In this document: positions 1 through 12,268 of the stretch, piece after piece
Numbering within the stretch: the stretch's first letter is position 1
Layout of the letters: the number at the start of each line of letters is the position of its first letter
Source: Pterobdella sp. o SKG-2022
Taxonomy: Eukaryota > Annelida > Clitellata > Hirudinida > Piscicolidae
DNA: 64,000 bases
Direction: 5' to 3'
Assembly: GCA_964035795.1 (NCBI GenBank)
Contig: OZ038320.1
Location: 27,659,705 to 27,723,704, forward strand
Position numbers and translations under genes: made by a program
Notes under the pieces: generated by a model
Databases searched by the model: none
What the model saw: the letters and a program-made list of their open reading frames with translations, nothing else
What the model was told of the DNA's origin: nothing

Positions 1-312
1 TAAAATTTTTTAAAAATTTATTTAGAAACTACAAGGTGATAGTTATTTTGGAATTTTTTGAAAGTATTTCAATAACATATTGAAAATCAAAACGATATTC
101 AAATAATACTCAAAATTTGAAGTGATTAGCTTATTTTATCAGCATGCCCTACAAGTACAAACAAGTGCACACTTGAATTATAATCCCATCTTGTTTATAG
201 CTTGGTGATCATCAGGTTCATCTCCAATAGGCGGTTGCAAAATGGATAAATTCTATTAATAGATGTAGAAATAGCAGATTAGCTACAACTTGAAACAATA
301 AGTTTGTTCTAG
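1..312. other. A+T-rich intergenic DNA
   Basis: Apart from the tandem repeat that follows, nothing recognisable is present. There is no open frame of useful length and no family motif. Confidence 0.6.
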
Positions 313-395
313 CACAACATGTTGATTCTACAGTGGTTTCAACACAACATGTTGATTCTACAGTGGTTTTAACACAACATGTTGGCACTACAGAC
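313..395. repeat. 30-bp tandem repeat with palindromic CAACATGTTG core
   Basis: About 2.7 direct copies of a 30-base unit are visible. Each contains the perfect 10-base palindrome CAACATGTTG (315-324, 345-354, 375-384) followed by a CTACAG block. The first two units are nearly identical, and the third diverges after the palindrome. A weaker related motif (CAACACGTTG) occurs about 60 bases downstream. No function can be assigned. Confidence 0.8.
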
Positions 396-1179
396 ACGTC
401 TTATCACACCATATTGAAATGATAGATAGATAGATTTCACTCCAACACGTTGAAAAGCAATTAGGTTCTACTAAATCATGTTGAAAAAAAGGTATATTGC
501 AAATTTAAATGTTAGATAATTTATTAATTTTTGATTAGAGCTTTGAGGAGTTTTAAATTTTTTATGGATTATATTAAAACTGGCATAAAAATGAAATTGA
601 ATCTGAGATGAAAATAAAGTTCTGTAACATCAATAAAATTTTTTTTTCTATCCTTTTATTACTTTCATCTTTCATCATCAAATTAGCCTTATGCTACATA
701 CAATTAGAATTTTTCAACATAAATTACAAGGCTTTTCAATTGGTTTGAAAAATACGTTTTTTTCATGATATTTCATTTATGATAAATAGTTTGGTAATTA
801 TTGTATATTATATAATATGGATTTTTGTTCATAATTCATTTTAGTTCTTTGAATAAAATTAATTTATTTTATCATTAATTAATTAAATTTTATATTTTTA
901 ATATGTTATTAATTGAATTGATGTAATTATACAAGTTTTTCAGCATAAAGAAAGTCCAAACTGTCAGGTTCACGTTATTTAATGATTTCATTTTAATTGA
1001 ATCACCAACACCAACTTCTTACATAATTAATTGAGCCATTGTGATATTACTCTATTTTTATATTATATTAACTTGACAATGTAACTTCGAAAAATGAAAA
1101 ACTTTTTTGCATCTTAATAAAAATAACATCATTTTATGTGGAAAAAATTGCTCCAGTTTTAAAAAAACTACATCAACAA

Positions 1180-1300
1180 GTTAGTAAAAGCAACATCCCA
1201 TATGATGAAATGCACAAAGCGATGGAAGATCGAAACGTTTGGAGAGAGATTGTGAAATGAATCTGGGCAACTAACCCGGTCTAATGATGATGATGGGGCA
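1180..1300 (+). mobile_element. LINE 3'-terminal fragment (end of reverse transcriptase ORF)
   Basis: Reading the plus strand from about 1,182 gives a peptide ending HKAMEDRNVWREIVK, then a stop, IWATNPV and a second stop. This is followed directly by a short GAT repeat. The pattern of an acidic-basic stretch with W-R near the C-terminus, an ATxP ending and a trinucleotide tail is typical of the last residues of some non-LTR retrotransposon polyproteins. One in-frame stop shows that it is decayed. Upstream sequence is too degraded to follow. The assignment rests on remembered family patterns, not on a search. Confidence 0.5.
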
Positions 1301-4300
1301 AAAGACAATCTATTACACCTTATTGAACACCATTAAAACAAGAGCATCGTGTTGATGGAGGTAATTGAATTGGTTTCACCAAATGATGGGTGGGAAATGG
1401 AAAGTTAAGGGGATCTTAAATTTGAGACAAGGCTTTTAAAAACTGGACATGAGCGATGGAACACTGGGGGGTAATTATAATTCTGCTTTCTTAATGGCTG
1501 GCAGAATAACGTTCATCATTGCTGTAACGATTTTTCTAGAAGTTTTTTTCGTTGTTTTTAGTTTTTTTTCATTTTTTGTTTTGTATTTTTCCTGTTATTT
1601 TTTTTTCTAAATTTTTAAGTGATTTTTTTATTTTATTGTTTATAAAAATTAAGAATTTTTCGATTGAGTTTATTTCTTTTTAATTTAAAATAATGTTGTT
1701 TAAATTATTGGATAAAATTGGAATAAAATTGTTTTTGTTTCAAAAAAAACTTTTATTCAACACAAACTTATAACTTTCGATTAATTCAACTTAATCATGT
1801 TTAGTTTTTAATCTCATATTTTCAAATATTTTATAAATTAATCAAAGTTTTTTAATATAATCTCATTATTTAAAAAATCATATAAATTATGAAAAATTTC
1901 AAATTATAAATCTAAATTTTTTTTATAAAAGTGATTATAAATGGAAATTCCACAAAAGAAGAAGTTTTCAGAAGTAAACTTAAATTTTAAATTATAAACT
2001 TCGAATTCTAAGAAGAAGATGAAAAATGGATGTTATCTGTGAACCCGGGTCCAAGAAAATATGAATTTGATCGATTGAATTCAATTCCAGACACTAACGT
2101 TTATGGCGAATAAAATAACTATTTGACAATGAAAATATTCATTTAATATATTTTTTAGAGGTCTTATGTATTAAAAAATTTTTTTTTTTGTATTTCTAAT
2201 AAACCGGGTACATTTCTGAAAAACGTCTTAACTATTTATCGAATAAATGGAGAAATACTAAGATTTGTAATTAAAATTTATCGGGCTCAATGGTTAAGTT
2301 ACTTCAAAATATAAAGTAGCTGTAGGAGAAAATAATATATACGCAATTTGATCATTTCACAATATAACCGCAAATTTTTCTCATTGCTTGTGATTATTTA
2401 CTTGTTTGTTTTCGTGTTTTAAAATTTTCATGTATATTTCAAATCAAACTATTAATTTTTTATGCATAACTTTATTGATTTTTAATTCTTTTGAAACAAA
2501 AAAAGTGTCCTGTAGCAATATTGAAGCAGTTTTTTAAAAGGCTTTGAAATATTAACTTTTGCATCTTATTTTGGGACATTTTAAAAGCTTTTTGACTCAC
2601 TTTCAACTCAATATTAAAGTTACTTTTTTTTCAGTCTACAATCCCAATAATATTTTGGAGGATTTTCGAAGTCTGCATAAGTTTGTTAAACCATTACCTT
2701 ATTGAGAATTAGATCTTTGAGCATTTCAGAGTGAAAAAAAAATTCAACTATGTTTCTTGAAACCACTATAATTGGGTTTAGTTTTTAGATAGTATCATAA
2801 TTTTCAACTTCAAACTTTCATGGAACAAGACTAACCTATTACGTTTTGGCAGAGAAATCTGGCGCTCTGTTGAGGTGGTTCCAAAAACATTGAGAACACC
2901 AAGTCTTTCACAAAACAATTTGATTAAAAAAATGTTGTCCTTATGAGCTCTCCTCTAATCTATATTCTTTGTTTCCTTTTTTACGAAATCCAAAATTTTG
3001 GTAGGATATAAAAAATCATTTTGGTCAGAATTTTATTTAGATTACATGGCATTACGAGCCAAACTTCCAAAAATCTTTGAACAAATACGTTTGCTAAATA
3101 TCATTGTTTAATTTTTTCATTCTGGTTTCAGACATTGTTGTTCTTTAACAGACTCCAAGTTTTTGCATCCGTCATATCTCAAGAAAAGCTGCCTTCTTGG
3201 ACTGTATAAGTAATTTGGCTTCAAAAAACGCTTAGTGGTAGCTTCCATTTTTGTTAAGCATTTTAAAAATCTTGGTTTTGAGGGTTTCATTTTGATATGA
3301 AGTGTTTGAGACATTATTTAAAATTATGTTTCAAAAAATAATTTTTGATTCTATTACTCAAATTTAATTTTATGCTTCAAAGATTGTTAAAACTTTAAAA
3401 ATAATATGTATCAGAGATTTACAAACGGCTATGTATTTATTACGCAGACAAAACGCTTGAAGTTTATCTAACCACGTAACATGTTTGACTTGAAATCTGA
3501 ATATTTTATTTCAATTATTAATTAAAATTATTGTAAATAATTATAAGAATTTTGAGTAGTTAAAGCTTCAAGTTTTGTTTTTGTGAATCTTCGTCAACCT
3601 ATTATAAACATCTTATTATTCATTCACTTCACTGTATATTATTAGTTCAACAAATTTATACAAGCGGGTCTTCACGTTTCAAATATTTATATAAGGTATT
3701 ATATTTCAAACTACATAATTTCAGAATTTTTTTTTCAAAAGGAAAACCTAATAATTCTTACAGTTTAAACCTTAATTCCGGTAATTTATCGTGGGGCATT
3801 ACTTTGGAGTTCTTTAAATTCACGTACGATGCTTTCAACTGTTTTCGACATACAAAATAACTTATGTCTTCTACGTTTGTATTCTATCTTTCAATAAGGT
3901 TTCTAATGGTAATTTTTCTCATTAATAATTTCAACTCTACAATCATTCGAAACTTTTCTTTTTATAAAGATTTAATATGGAGGAATGGAAACTTGAAAAC
4001 TTTTACATAATAAAAAAATCATAATTCATATTTATTTGTATTTTTTTTCTTTTTATTATTATTATTTGTTTTAATATTTTTTTCATTAAGCCTTGTAAAA
4101 AACCGATTTTTCTTCTCGATTGAATAAAAGTTTGTAGGGGGAAGTTTGTGAACTAAAAGGATTTCCCAATACATTTGATACAACAACCTCATATAGCTAT
4201 TAATAGCTATTAACATAGTTGTTATTAGCCATTATATATTTTTATTATTAGCTGTTATAAGTATTAGTTATTAACAATCATATATAATTGTTATTAGCTA

Positions 4301-5728
4301 ATACATACAGCTTTTATTAGTTAATATATATCATCTATTGAAAGGTATTATGTTGAGGTCAACTTATCAAAACTTAGATTTGTTTTAATACTCAGAGTTT
4401 TCCATTGAGCTTCATCATGATTTTAAAAACATTTTAACTGATGGATAATATAGCATTTGGCATGTATTACAGATTTACAGCTGGTTTTTGTGTGAAAAAA
4501 TTCTCCTTTAAACATAAACGATGCAACAATGTTTAACAAACAATTTGTTTTTTAATAATTAGTTTTCATTATTATTTTATTCTCCAAGTTATCATTGAAA
4601 TACTTTTATTCATAGTAGAAATCAATAAGATTTTAAACTACATCACTTTAACTGACCAGCATCACCATGGTGAACTACAGCTGCTAAATGAAGAGACGAG
4701 AGGTAGCAATGATATTACATACGCCATCAAAAGGGTGGTGTTTTGATACTCGTAGATAATCTTTTGCATACATTTTATGTATCTTTTGTTTGATAATTAT
4801 TGATTTGATACTTCTAAAGAATAAATTCTTAAATTACATTTATTTCAAAATATTATAGCTAGTGTTTTTTCTATTTTTATTCTTATTTCATTGTTTTTTT
4901 ATTATTATTGTTTATATGATTATTATTATGATTGTCATTATTTTTATTAAATACCATTTTTATAATTATCATAATGAGAATTAACATTTCAATAGTTATC
5001 GCATCGCTATCATTGTTGAAAACTCAAGTCGTATTAATTTAAATTATTAATTGTTCAGAAGCAGTGATCTCTTGGCGAAAATATTTTACTATTTGTGCAC
5101 ATCAGTTCAAAACAGGCCTTATTACTAAAACTATATATTAATTTTTTTTTAATTTTTAAAAATAGTTTTCCAATAATTTCAATCAATTCTTTTTTATTAA
5201 CATTAAATAAATTTTACACCACTATTTTATCTCCCACTTAAACTAACATGTATCTTAGTTTTAACTATTTTTTCAATATTTCCCATAACGAAAAGCTCGA
5301 GGGTTTGATTCATTGTTTTTCAAACACTAATTATACAAGAGAAATGAATTCTTTAGATTTTTATTCGTTAAAACGTACAGCCCTTATCAACATTGCAGTG
5401 AAGTTACCACATTCTTGATAGTGTTATCGTCAAACAAAAGCCGGGTACTTTAGAAAAAATTTTTTTGAATTCATTAGTTTTGAGTCATTTGTATTACTTT
5501 TTTGTCCAATATTATTTTTATTGTTTTCTTTTACGTTGTTATTATTATGATATTGAAACTATTTATTTCTTTATTATCTAATTATTTCTGATTATGATTA
5601 TTATTATTTATATTATTGTTGTTATTCCTTTCAGCACTCTATCTATTTGGCGTACAACCGCCTCACAACACACCCGAAAGTTTGCTCACCTTAGCATGTG
5701 CAGGCTTGAGACAAACTCTAAGGCTTGC
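1301..5728. other. A+T-rich intergenic DNA, no gene seen
   Basis: This stretch holds A- and T-runs and ATT/TTA-rich tracts (4,200-4,330 and 4,860-4,980), with short chance open frames only. I saw no conserved motif, transposon end or RNA gene. Confidence 0.6.
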
Positions 5729-5935
5729 TGATCGGCTTTTCAGTATTATGACTTCATTGACAACATTATTATCAATCTTAACATATCGGCTCTTCAGTAT
5801 TATGACTTTATTGAGTTATTATTAGAAATGTTAAAAAAATTGCTTTTCAGTATTTCTTCGCTCATTGGCTTATTAAAATTATTATAACTGTTAACAAATC
5901 AGCGTTTCAGCATACTGGGGCTTAATAGATCAAAA
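5729..5935. repeat. Degenerate 54-60 bp tandem repeat, about 3.5 copies
   Basis: The motif (A)TCGGCT(T/C)TTCAGTATTATGACTT recurs at about 5,733 and 5,783, then more diverged at about 5,838 (GCTTTTCAGTATTTCTTCGC) and 5,898 (ATCAGCGTTTCAGCATACTG). Spacing is 54 to 60 bases. Units decay from left to right. The first two are clearly related and the last two are only recognisable by the TTTCAGTAT core. Confidence 0.65.
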
Positions 5936-8780
5936 AAACGGTATTTTTTGGTTCCATGACTTTTCTTAGCAATATTAGAAAACCAAAAAGTGTTCTATTA
6001 TCAATATTATAACAAGTCGTTTGCAGCTTTAGGGCGTTGATACAATTGGTTTAATAAAGTCAATTGGGTCAGCACCGCAGTATGGGGTCCCATAGAGGTC
6101 AATAGGTTGAAATTGAGGTTAATGGGTCACATAGTACTGTTCAAGCTGGTTGAAATCAGTGTTATCACTGCCCAATTTATTCATTTGAACGCCCAAAGAG
6201 GATTTTTTATTATGATTATTGTTTTTATTATTCCTTCATTATATTTATTTTTATTATTCTTTCAATTTTTTCGTGATTTTAATTAGTTATTTTTTATATA
6301 TTTAAAACTATTTCATTATTATTAAATCATTATGCTTCACGATTTTTAAACTATTTATTTCTGATTTAAATTTCAAATGATTTATTTCTAATTAAATCTC
6401 TACTAAACATTCCACATTCATTACTACTACAAGCGGCTCTTTATATAAACGTTTTATATTTTTATTTTTTTATTTCATTATTATTATTATGATTATTCTA
6501 ATTGTTTTTCCCCTGATTCACAAATAAGATATTACTAATAGTCACCATGTATCGAAAGCTTTAGAAATATATTTAATGAAAAATACTAACTATGCATGAA
6601 GCTAGTTACACAAATTAATCACATAAGAGTTGTTTAAAACACTTAACTAAAAAATCAATAAACGATATTAATATAACTAAGGATAACTCCATGAAAATGA
6701 TCAAATTCTTGTGGCAATCTTTTCTCAAACATTATGGTTCCTCACATCATATTGAAAAAAATTAGCATCAACACCACCATCAGGTATCCTTATAACCTGT
6801 TACACTAAATGTTTTATAAAAAACTAATGCTGCATCACATCTATTGTATCTTTCATTCGTATTATGAGTTTTGCCATTTTATATTTTATACACTATAAAA
6901 ACATACCAAGCTAAGCCTTATGTTGTGTAACACCACCCATAACCAATAACATTGTATGGTTGAAACCACTCAAAACGGACAGAAACCAACTTTTAAAGAT
7001 TTTTTGACGTTGCGCCACTTTTATTATGAATCACGACATGGCAAATCCTCTTGCTATAAATTCAACTTAAAATGCGACGGGGATTTATCGTTAAGGTGTT
7101 GTATGTATTAATATGAGGTTTATGAGTGTGTTTGCATGGAGAATAAGGACTAGTTCAAGTTTTGTTAAAACCGTTTGATTTACTTATTATTTTTATATTT
7201 TATCTTTTGTGGTTTTCAGATTATCTGAAAAATCCTTTTTTTGAGGTTGTCATATTCATGCTTCAAATTTTTAATTAACTATCACATTCATAGCTAGTAT
7301 AATTCTGTCTTTTTTAATATATTAACTTTTACATTATAATGAATGTGTATTTTCCATATAATAAACTTTACATATGAATATTAATGCATGTTTGTATCAT
7401 ACAAAGCTTAACATATATTTTTGGTTTATGCATGTGATCATTTTATTTATAATCACGCTCATATTGTATAAATGAAACACGTGTATTTTGTATCACATGT
7501 ATAGTATGCTTTTTTGTATAGAGCTCATGATGATGACTGTTCAGTGAATCAAAAAGCTTGTTTAACAATTTTTTACGCCGATTTATGGAAATATTTTAGT
7601 AAATTTTATAAACCAGTGTTTAGCCATTATATTATTAGCAGGCTGAGAATTTAATCCTTTTTAGTGTTTTATAATTAAAAAATCTTTTCAGTGTATGCTA
7701 AATTTTTTTGTTGATTATTAATGTTGAATAAAGTTAGCAAATATAACTTATGAACGTTGCTTCAGCTGATTTGGTTGTGACTAAAAAAAGATTTTATCGA
7801 TATTTTTTATTTTTTTGCTCAATTTGTATTTAATTAATAAAGATTTTGATCTATATTAAATTTATTTACTGAAAAATTTGCTTTTAGTTAAACCAATTTC
7901 TCCATTGTTTAGAGATATACTATAATTTAAAACAAATAAACATATCAACATAAGTATTAAGTATTAATCCTCAGTTGAATGAAGGCTGTTCATGATAAAG
8001 TTATAATGAGGTTTGAATAAACTCATATGTTCCTTAACAGAAGCTTCGGTCAAAGACTCTTCTGTTACAACTTCCAGCTAAATTCTTCTTTTATTCTTAA
8101 TTTTATATAAATTTTTTGCATTTCATAGTATTGCAGTGTATTTTTTTGAGTTATTATCAGAATCAATTAGCAATTAATTTTAACTTAATTCAATATTCCA
8201 TGTAAAACTTTACATATCCCAAATCCCTATATGAACACTCAACTGTAGAATAAAAACTCCTACATGACTTCCAATAGGAATATCATATAAAAATACTGTA
8301 TACAACTCCCTATAAAATTGCCTTATTCGTTTTTTAAAAGGAAAGGATATGTGAACTAATTATGAGGTTTCCCGGTTTGTTTTTTATCTGTAATTAAATT
8401 TAGTTCCCTTGACTCGCTATCCAGTACATAATTATATTGAAAACTCTTCTTGTGGGTGAGGAAGTAGGTTTAGTTATAGTTAATTATTTTTGAATTTACT
8501 TTCCATCAAATAGTTGATTGTAAATTTCGTTCTATTTCAGAGAAATATTTTTTTGCTAATATTACATTATGACAATGTTGCTGTTGCATAAATATACTTT
8601 AAGTATTAACCTACAAACAATATGATATAAACACACAATAGAAGTTTATAAGCTCATAGAGCCAAATTGATTTACTAAGAAATCATAGGAAATTAAGTCT
8701 TAGGCCTCTTTTCAATATGCTTTTATGAGCATATTGAAAATATTATTATTGTTGTTATTATATTGGGAAAATGAAGTTTA
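5936..8780. other. A+T-rich intergenic DNA, no gene seen
   Basis: No supported gene or RNA is present. ATT-rich tracts occur at 6,200-6,300 and 6,470-6,500. The remainder is unique-looking A+T-rich sequence. Confidence 0.6.
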
Positions 8781-8784
8781 CTTT

Positions 8785-9265
8785 GGATAAGTTATCGGTT
8801 TTGAGCATCGACGTTAAGCTGCATCCAAATTAGCGTTTGTAGTTACAAGCCGCTCTTCTGTTTTTACTCATAACATAGACTTCAGTGGCAGGTATGGACA
8901 AAGTGATACTTTGGTATCATTTTTATTTGGTTTGGCGGATTATTTTAATTGACAACGAAAAGACAATCCGCCTAAAGATAGGAGAGTCGGATTAAAACAT
9001 TTCGATAATTTGAGTTGAATGTTGAGTCGGCTAGATGTTTTTTAAAATGTTTCAACGAAAAAAGCTTTTTAAAAATTTAGTATATAGTATCAATAACCTG
9101 GGCCGACTGCTGTTAACTTAGTTACTGGAACATATACAGCAATATATATATGGTTAATTATAAAATATAATGTAAACTCATATTTTCAATACAGCAACTG
9201 GTGGTGGAAGTTGAACCCAGGTCTTCCTGGTTACGAAGGAACGCAACATTGTCCAACTCACCCGT
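8785..9265 (-). mobile_element. Dispersed repeat copy with tRNA-like segment (SINE-like)
   Basis: About 8,800-9,135 matches 63,080-63,385 in the same order: a GACGTTAA...CTGCA block, ACTTCGGTRRCAGGTAT, ACAAACTGATA...TGGTATCRTT, TTTGGCTTGGCGGA, ATTGACAACGRMAAGRCA and CCGACTGCTGT. The right-hand end (about 9,205-9,262), read on the minus strand, resembles a degraded tRNA gene. It has a GTGAGTTGGACAATG A-box-like part and a CTGGGTTCAACTTCC B-box-like part spaced as in a tRNA. A tRNA-derived SINE is therefore likely, although the tRNA-like part is not present in the second copy. The copy is old and diverged. Confidence 0.5.
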
Positions 9266-10659
9266 TATGACCATGAAAATAAAAAGTCTATTAATAATGT
9301 ATGATTAATCATGTATATAAAACGTATGTTAATAAGAAAGTTTGTCTCAAGAGGAGCTTTGTAGAATTTTAAACAACCTTCAGTATTTCTATAGATACAT
9401 TTATATTGAAAATTAAGATAAAAACTAAACGAGCTCTTAAAGTTAATTATTTTTAACCAAAAACAATGAACTGTGTTGAAATTCAAGTGAATTGGCAGCA
9501 AAAACACAACTATGAACGTGCACAAAACATTTACATACAACTGGGTTAGTTATGACAGAGATATGTTGTTTGCAGGTACAATAACTTTTGAAAGAAACAA
9601 AATTTTTTTAAAATTATGTATATAATCTAAAAAAAAACAGCTTCTTGGACTTCAAGAACTACATTCATAAGTATAAACCTGATAACGTAAGCTTAACTGA
9701 CAAAAAAGTTTTAAGTTGTAATAGAATAAACCAAAGCTTATTTCTTAAATAAAATATCATTTAAACCGTAATTTATTCTGAAAAATAATCTCAGCTTGAA
9801 TGTAGAACCAAAGCTTGGCAACTGACGAAGATAGGGTTAGTCTTATGACGTGAGTCCTACCATAACCTCATTCTTCATTCTATTGTATAGAAGATGTTCT
9901 TTAACGAGCCACAAAAACGCTGGTAGCTCATTGAACAAATTCAAACTCGAAGGCTGAAACAGTGAAATTTCGTGGGAATTTTTGAGAATGTCATAATGAA
10001 ACTTTAAAAATTGGTCATTTATAAAGACTTGTGATAGACCGTGTGAATTACTTTATATTAAGTGCTTTTCAGAAAAATGGAAAAAATTAAAAAGTGCTAT
10101 AATTTTTATTTTATATAATTTATTTTATTCAATTTATCATTAGTTTTTTTGCCACCATTGTTTTATTGTTTCTTATCAATATTTTTTTCGTTAAAACCAT
10201 CAATTATTCATAAAATAATGTTATTTTTAAAATTGCTGTTCTTATTTTATATGATTACTATTTATGGCTTAATTCATTCAAAGTTTATTATTTATTTCTG
10301 TATCTCATATTATATAACTCTTAGTTATTACAGTTATCAAGATTAAATTTAAATTGCTTCAAAATGATACGAATTAATGTTGATGATATCAATATGCCGT
10401 AATACGCCTGATCTAGTACAAATTTGCTATTATATTCATTAAAAACGAGTACTATTTGTATTGAATAATCTTTTAAATAAAGAAGATTATATTCATGGTT
10501 GAGTATTATTAATTTAACAGTGGAAAAATAGGATTGTGTCTATAATTGTAGATTTATAAATAAACATTTGAATGAAGATAAATATTTTTTAAACAGCTGT
10601 TCATAAAATGATTGGCTCATATGAATGGAAATATTCAAAATAGTTTTAATATTATATAT
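9266..10659. other. A+T-rich intergenic DNA, no gene seen
   Basis: Only short chance open frames are present, and I saw nothing recognisable. Confidence 0.6.
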
Positions 10660-11720
10660 CAAAAAAACAAAATTTTAAAAATTATATATACGGGACTGAA
10701 AGTAATGAAAATAGAAGAAATTCAAATAATAAGACAAAAAAAGCGATGAAACACAGAATAATGTTAAAGATGAATAATATGGGAATAAAAAGCATTAACC
10801 AATATAAATATGAAAAAAAACTAATTTTTAAAAAATAATTTTGAAAAAACATTGGATAAAAAACAAAAACAAAAATAATGAAATGGAAAAATAATAATAA
10901 TAAACATTAAACAACAAGAAAAATAAAGAAAATGAGAAAAAAAGAAGAGAAATAAAAAAAATTAAACAACGAAAACAAAAAAAATAATGAAGCATAATAA
11001 AAAAATAATAGTCGATCGATCATTTAGGAATTTGTCTGTAGGACGTGGAGCATTTTCTTGAGAATATGTGTGTCTTTATGTGCTTTGTGTGTTTTTTGTA
11101 TTTTTGTATACCAGCGTGTGTTTTGTTGCTTCCATTATTATTTTTATCCTATTTTGTGTTTTATTGTTTTTTTTTGTATATTTTGTTGTGTTTTTGTGAA
11201 TGTATTTATGTGTATTATGTTATATTTTTTTCAAGCTTATATTTTTTTATATATTTTTTAGTGTTTTATCCTTTTCACTTTTAGTTTTTCTCATTTTTCG
11301 TATGAATATGTTCATTTGAAATGAGATTTTATCTTTCTGAGTTTTCTTATTTTGTCGTTTGTTTTGACATCTTCGTGTATGAGCCTCTGTGTGTGTTTGT
11401 CTTATAATATTATGTGTGTTTTTCTTTTGTTTGTTTATGTGCTTTTGTGTGTTTGCTTATGTGTTTCCGCTTTTGAATTCATTTTTCTTTTTTTATTTTT
11501 CATATATTGTTTGTGTGTGTCTTTCATATTTTAATATCAGTTTTTATTTGTGTGTGTTTTTTATGACGTAGAATATTCCTCGATATTTGCGCATACGTTC
11601 ATTATGAAGTGTATTTTACGTCTTTGTGTGTTTCATACAAGTGTGTTTATATATTGAATGCGTTTTGTTTATATATATGTATCTTTGTATTTCTATGTTG
11701 TTCGTGGGATTTACTATCTT
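10660..11720. repeat. Strand-asymmetric low-complexity region (A-rich then T/G-rich)
   Basis: The plus strand is heavily A-rich and T-poor from about 10,660 to 11,010. It switches within 35 bases to T/G-rich, A-poor sequence (TTTTTGTGTGTTT-like) until about 11,720. The switch point contains the palindrome GATCGATC near 11,015. The hydrophobic open frames in the T-rich half (F, C, V, L-rich) are compositional artefacts, since several frames are open at once. Confidence 0.6.
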
Positions 11721-12268
<548 letters not shown>

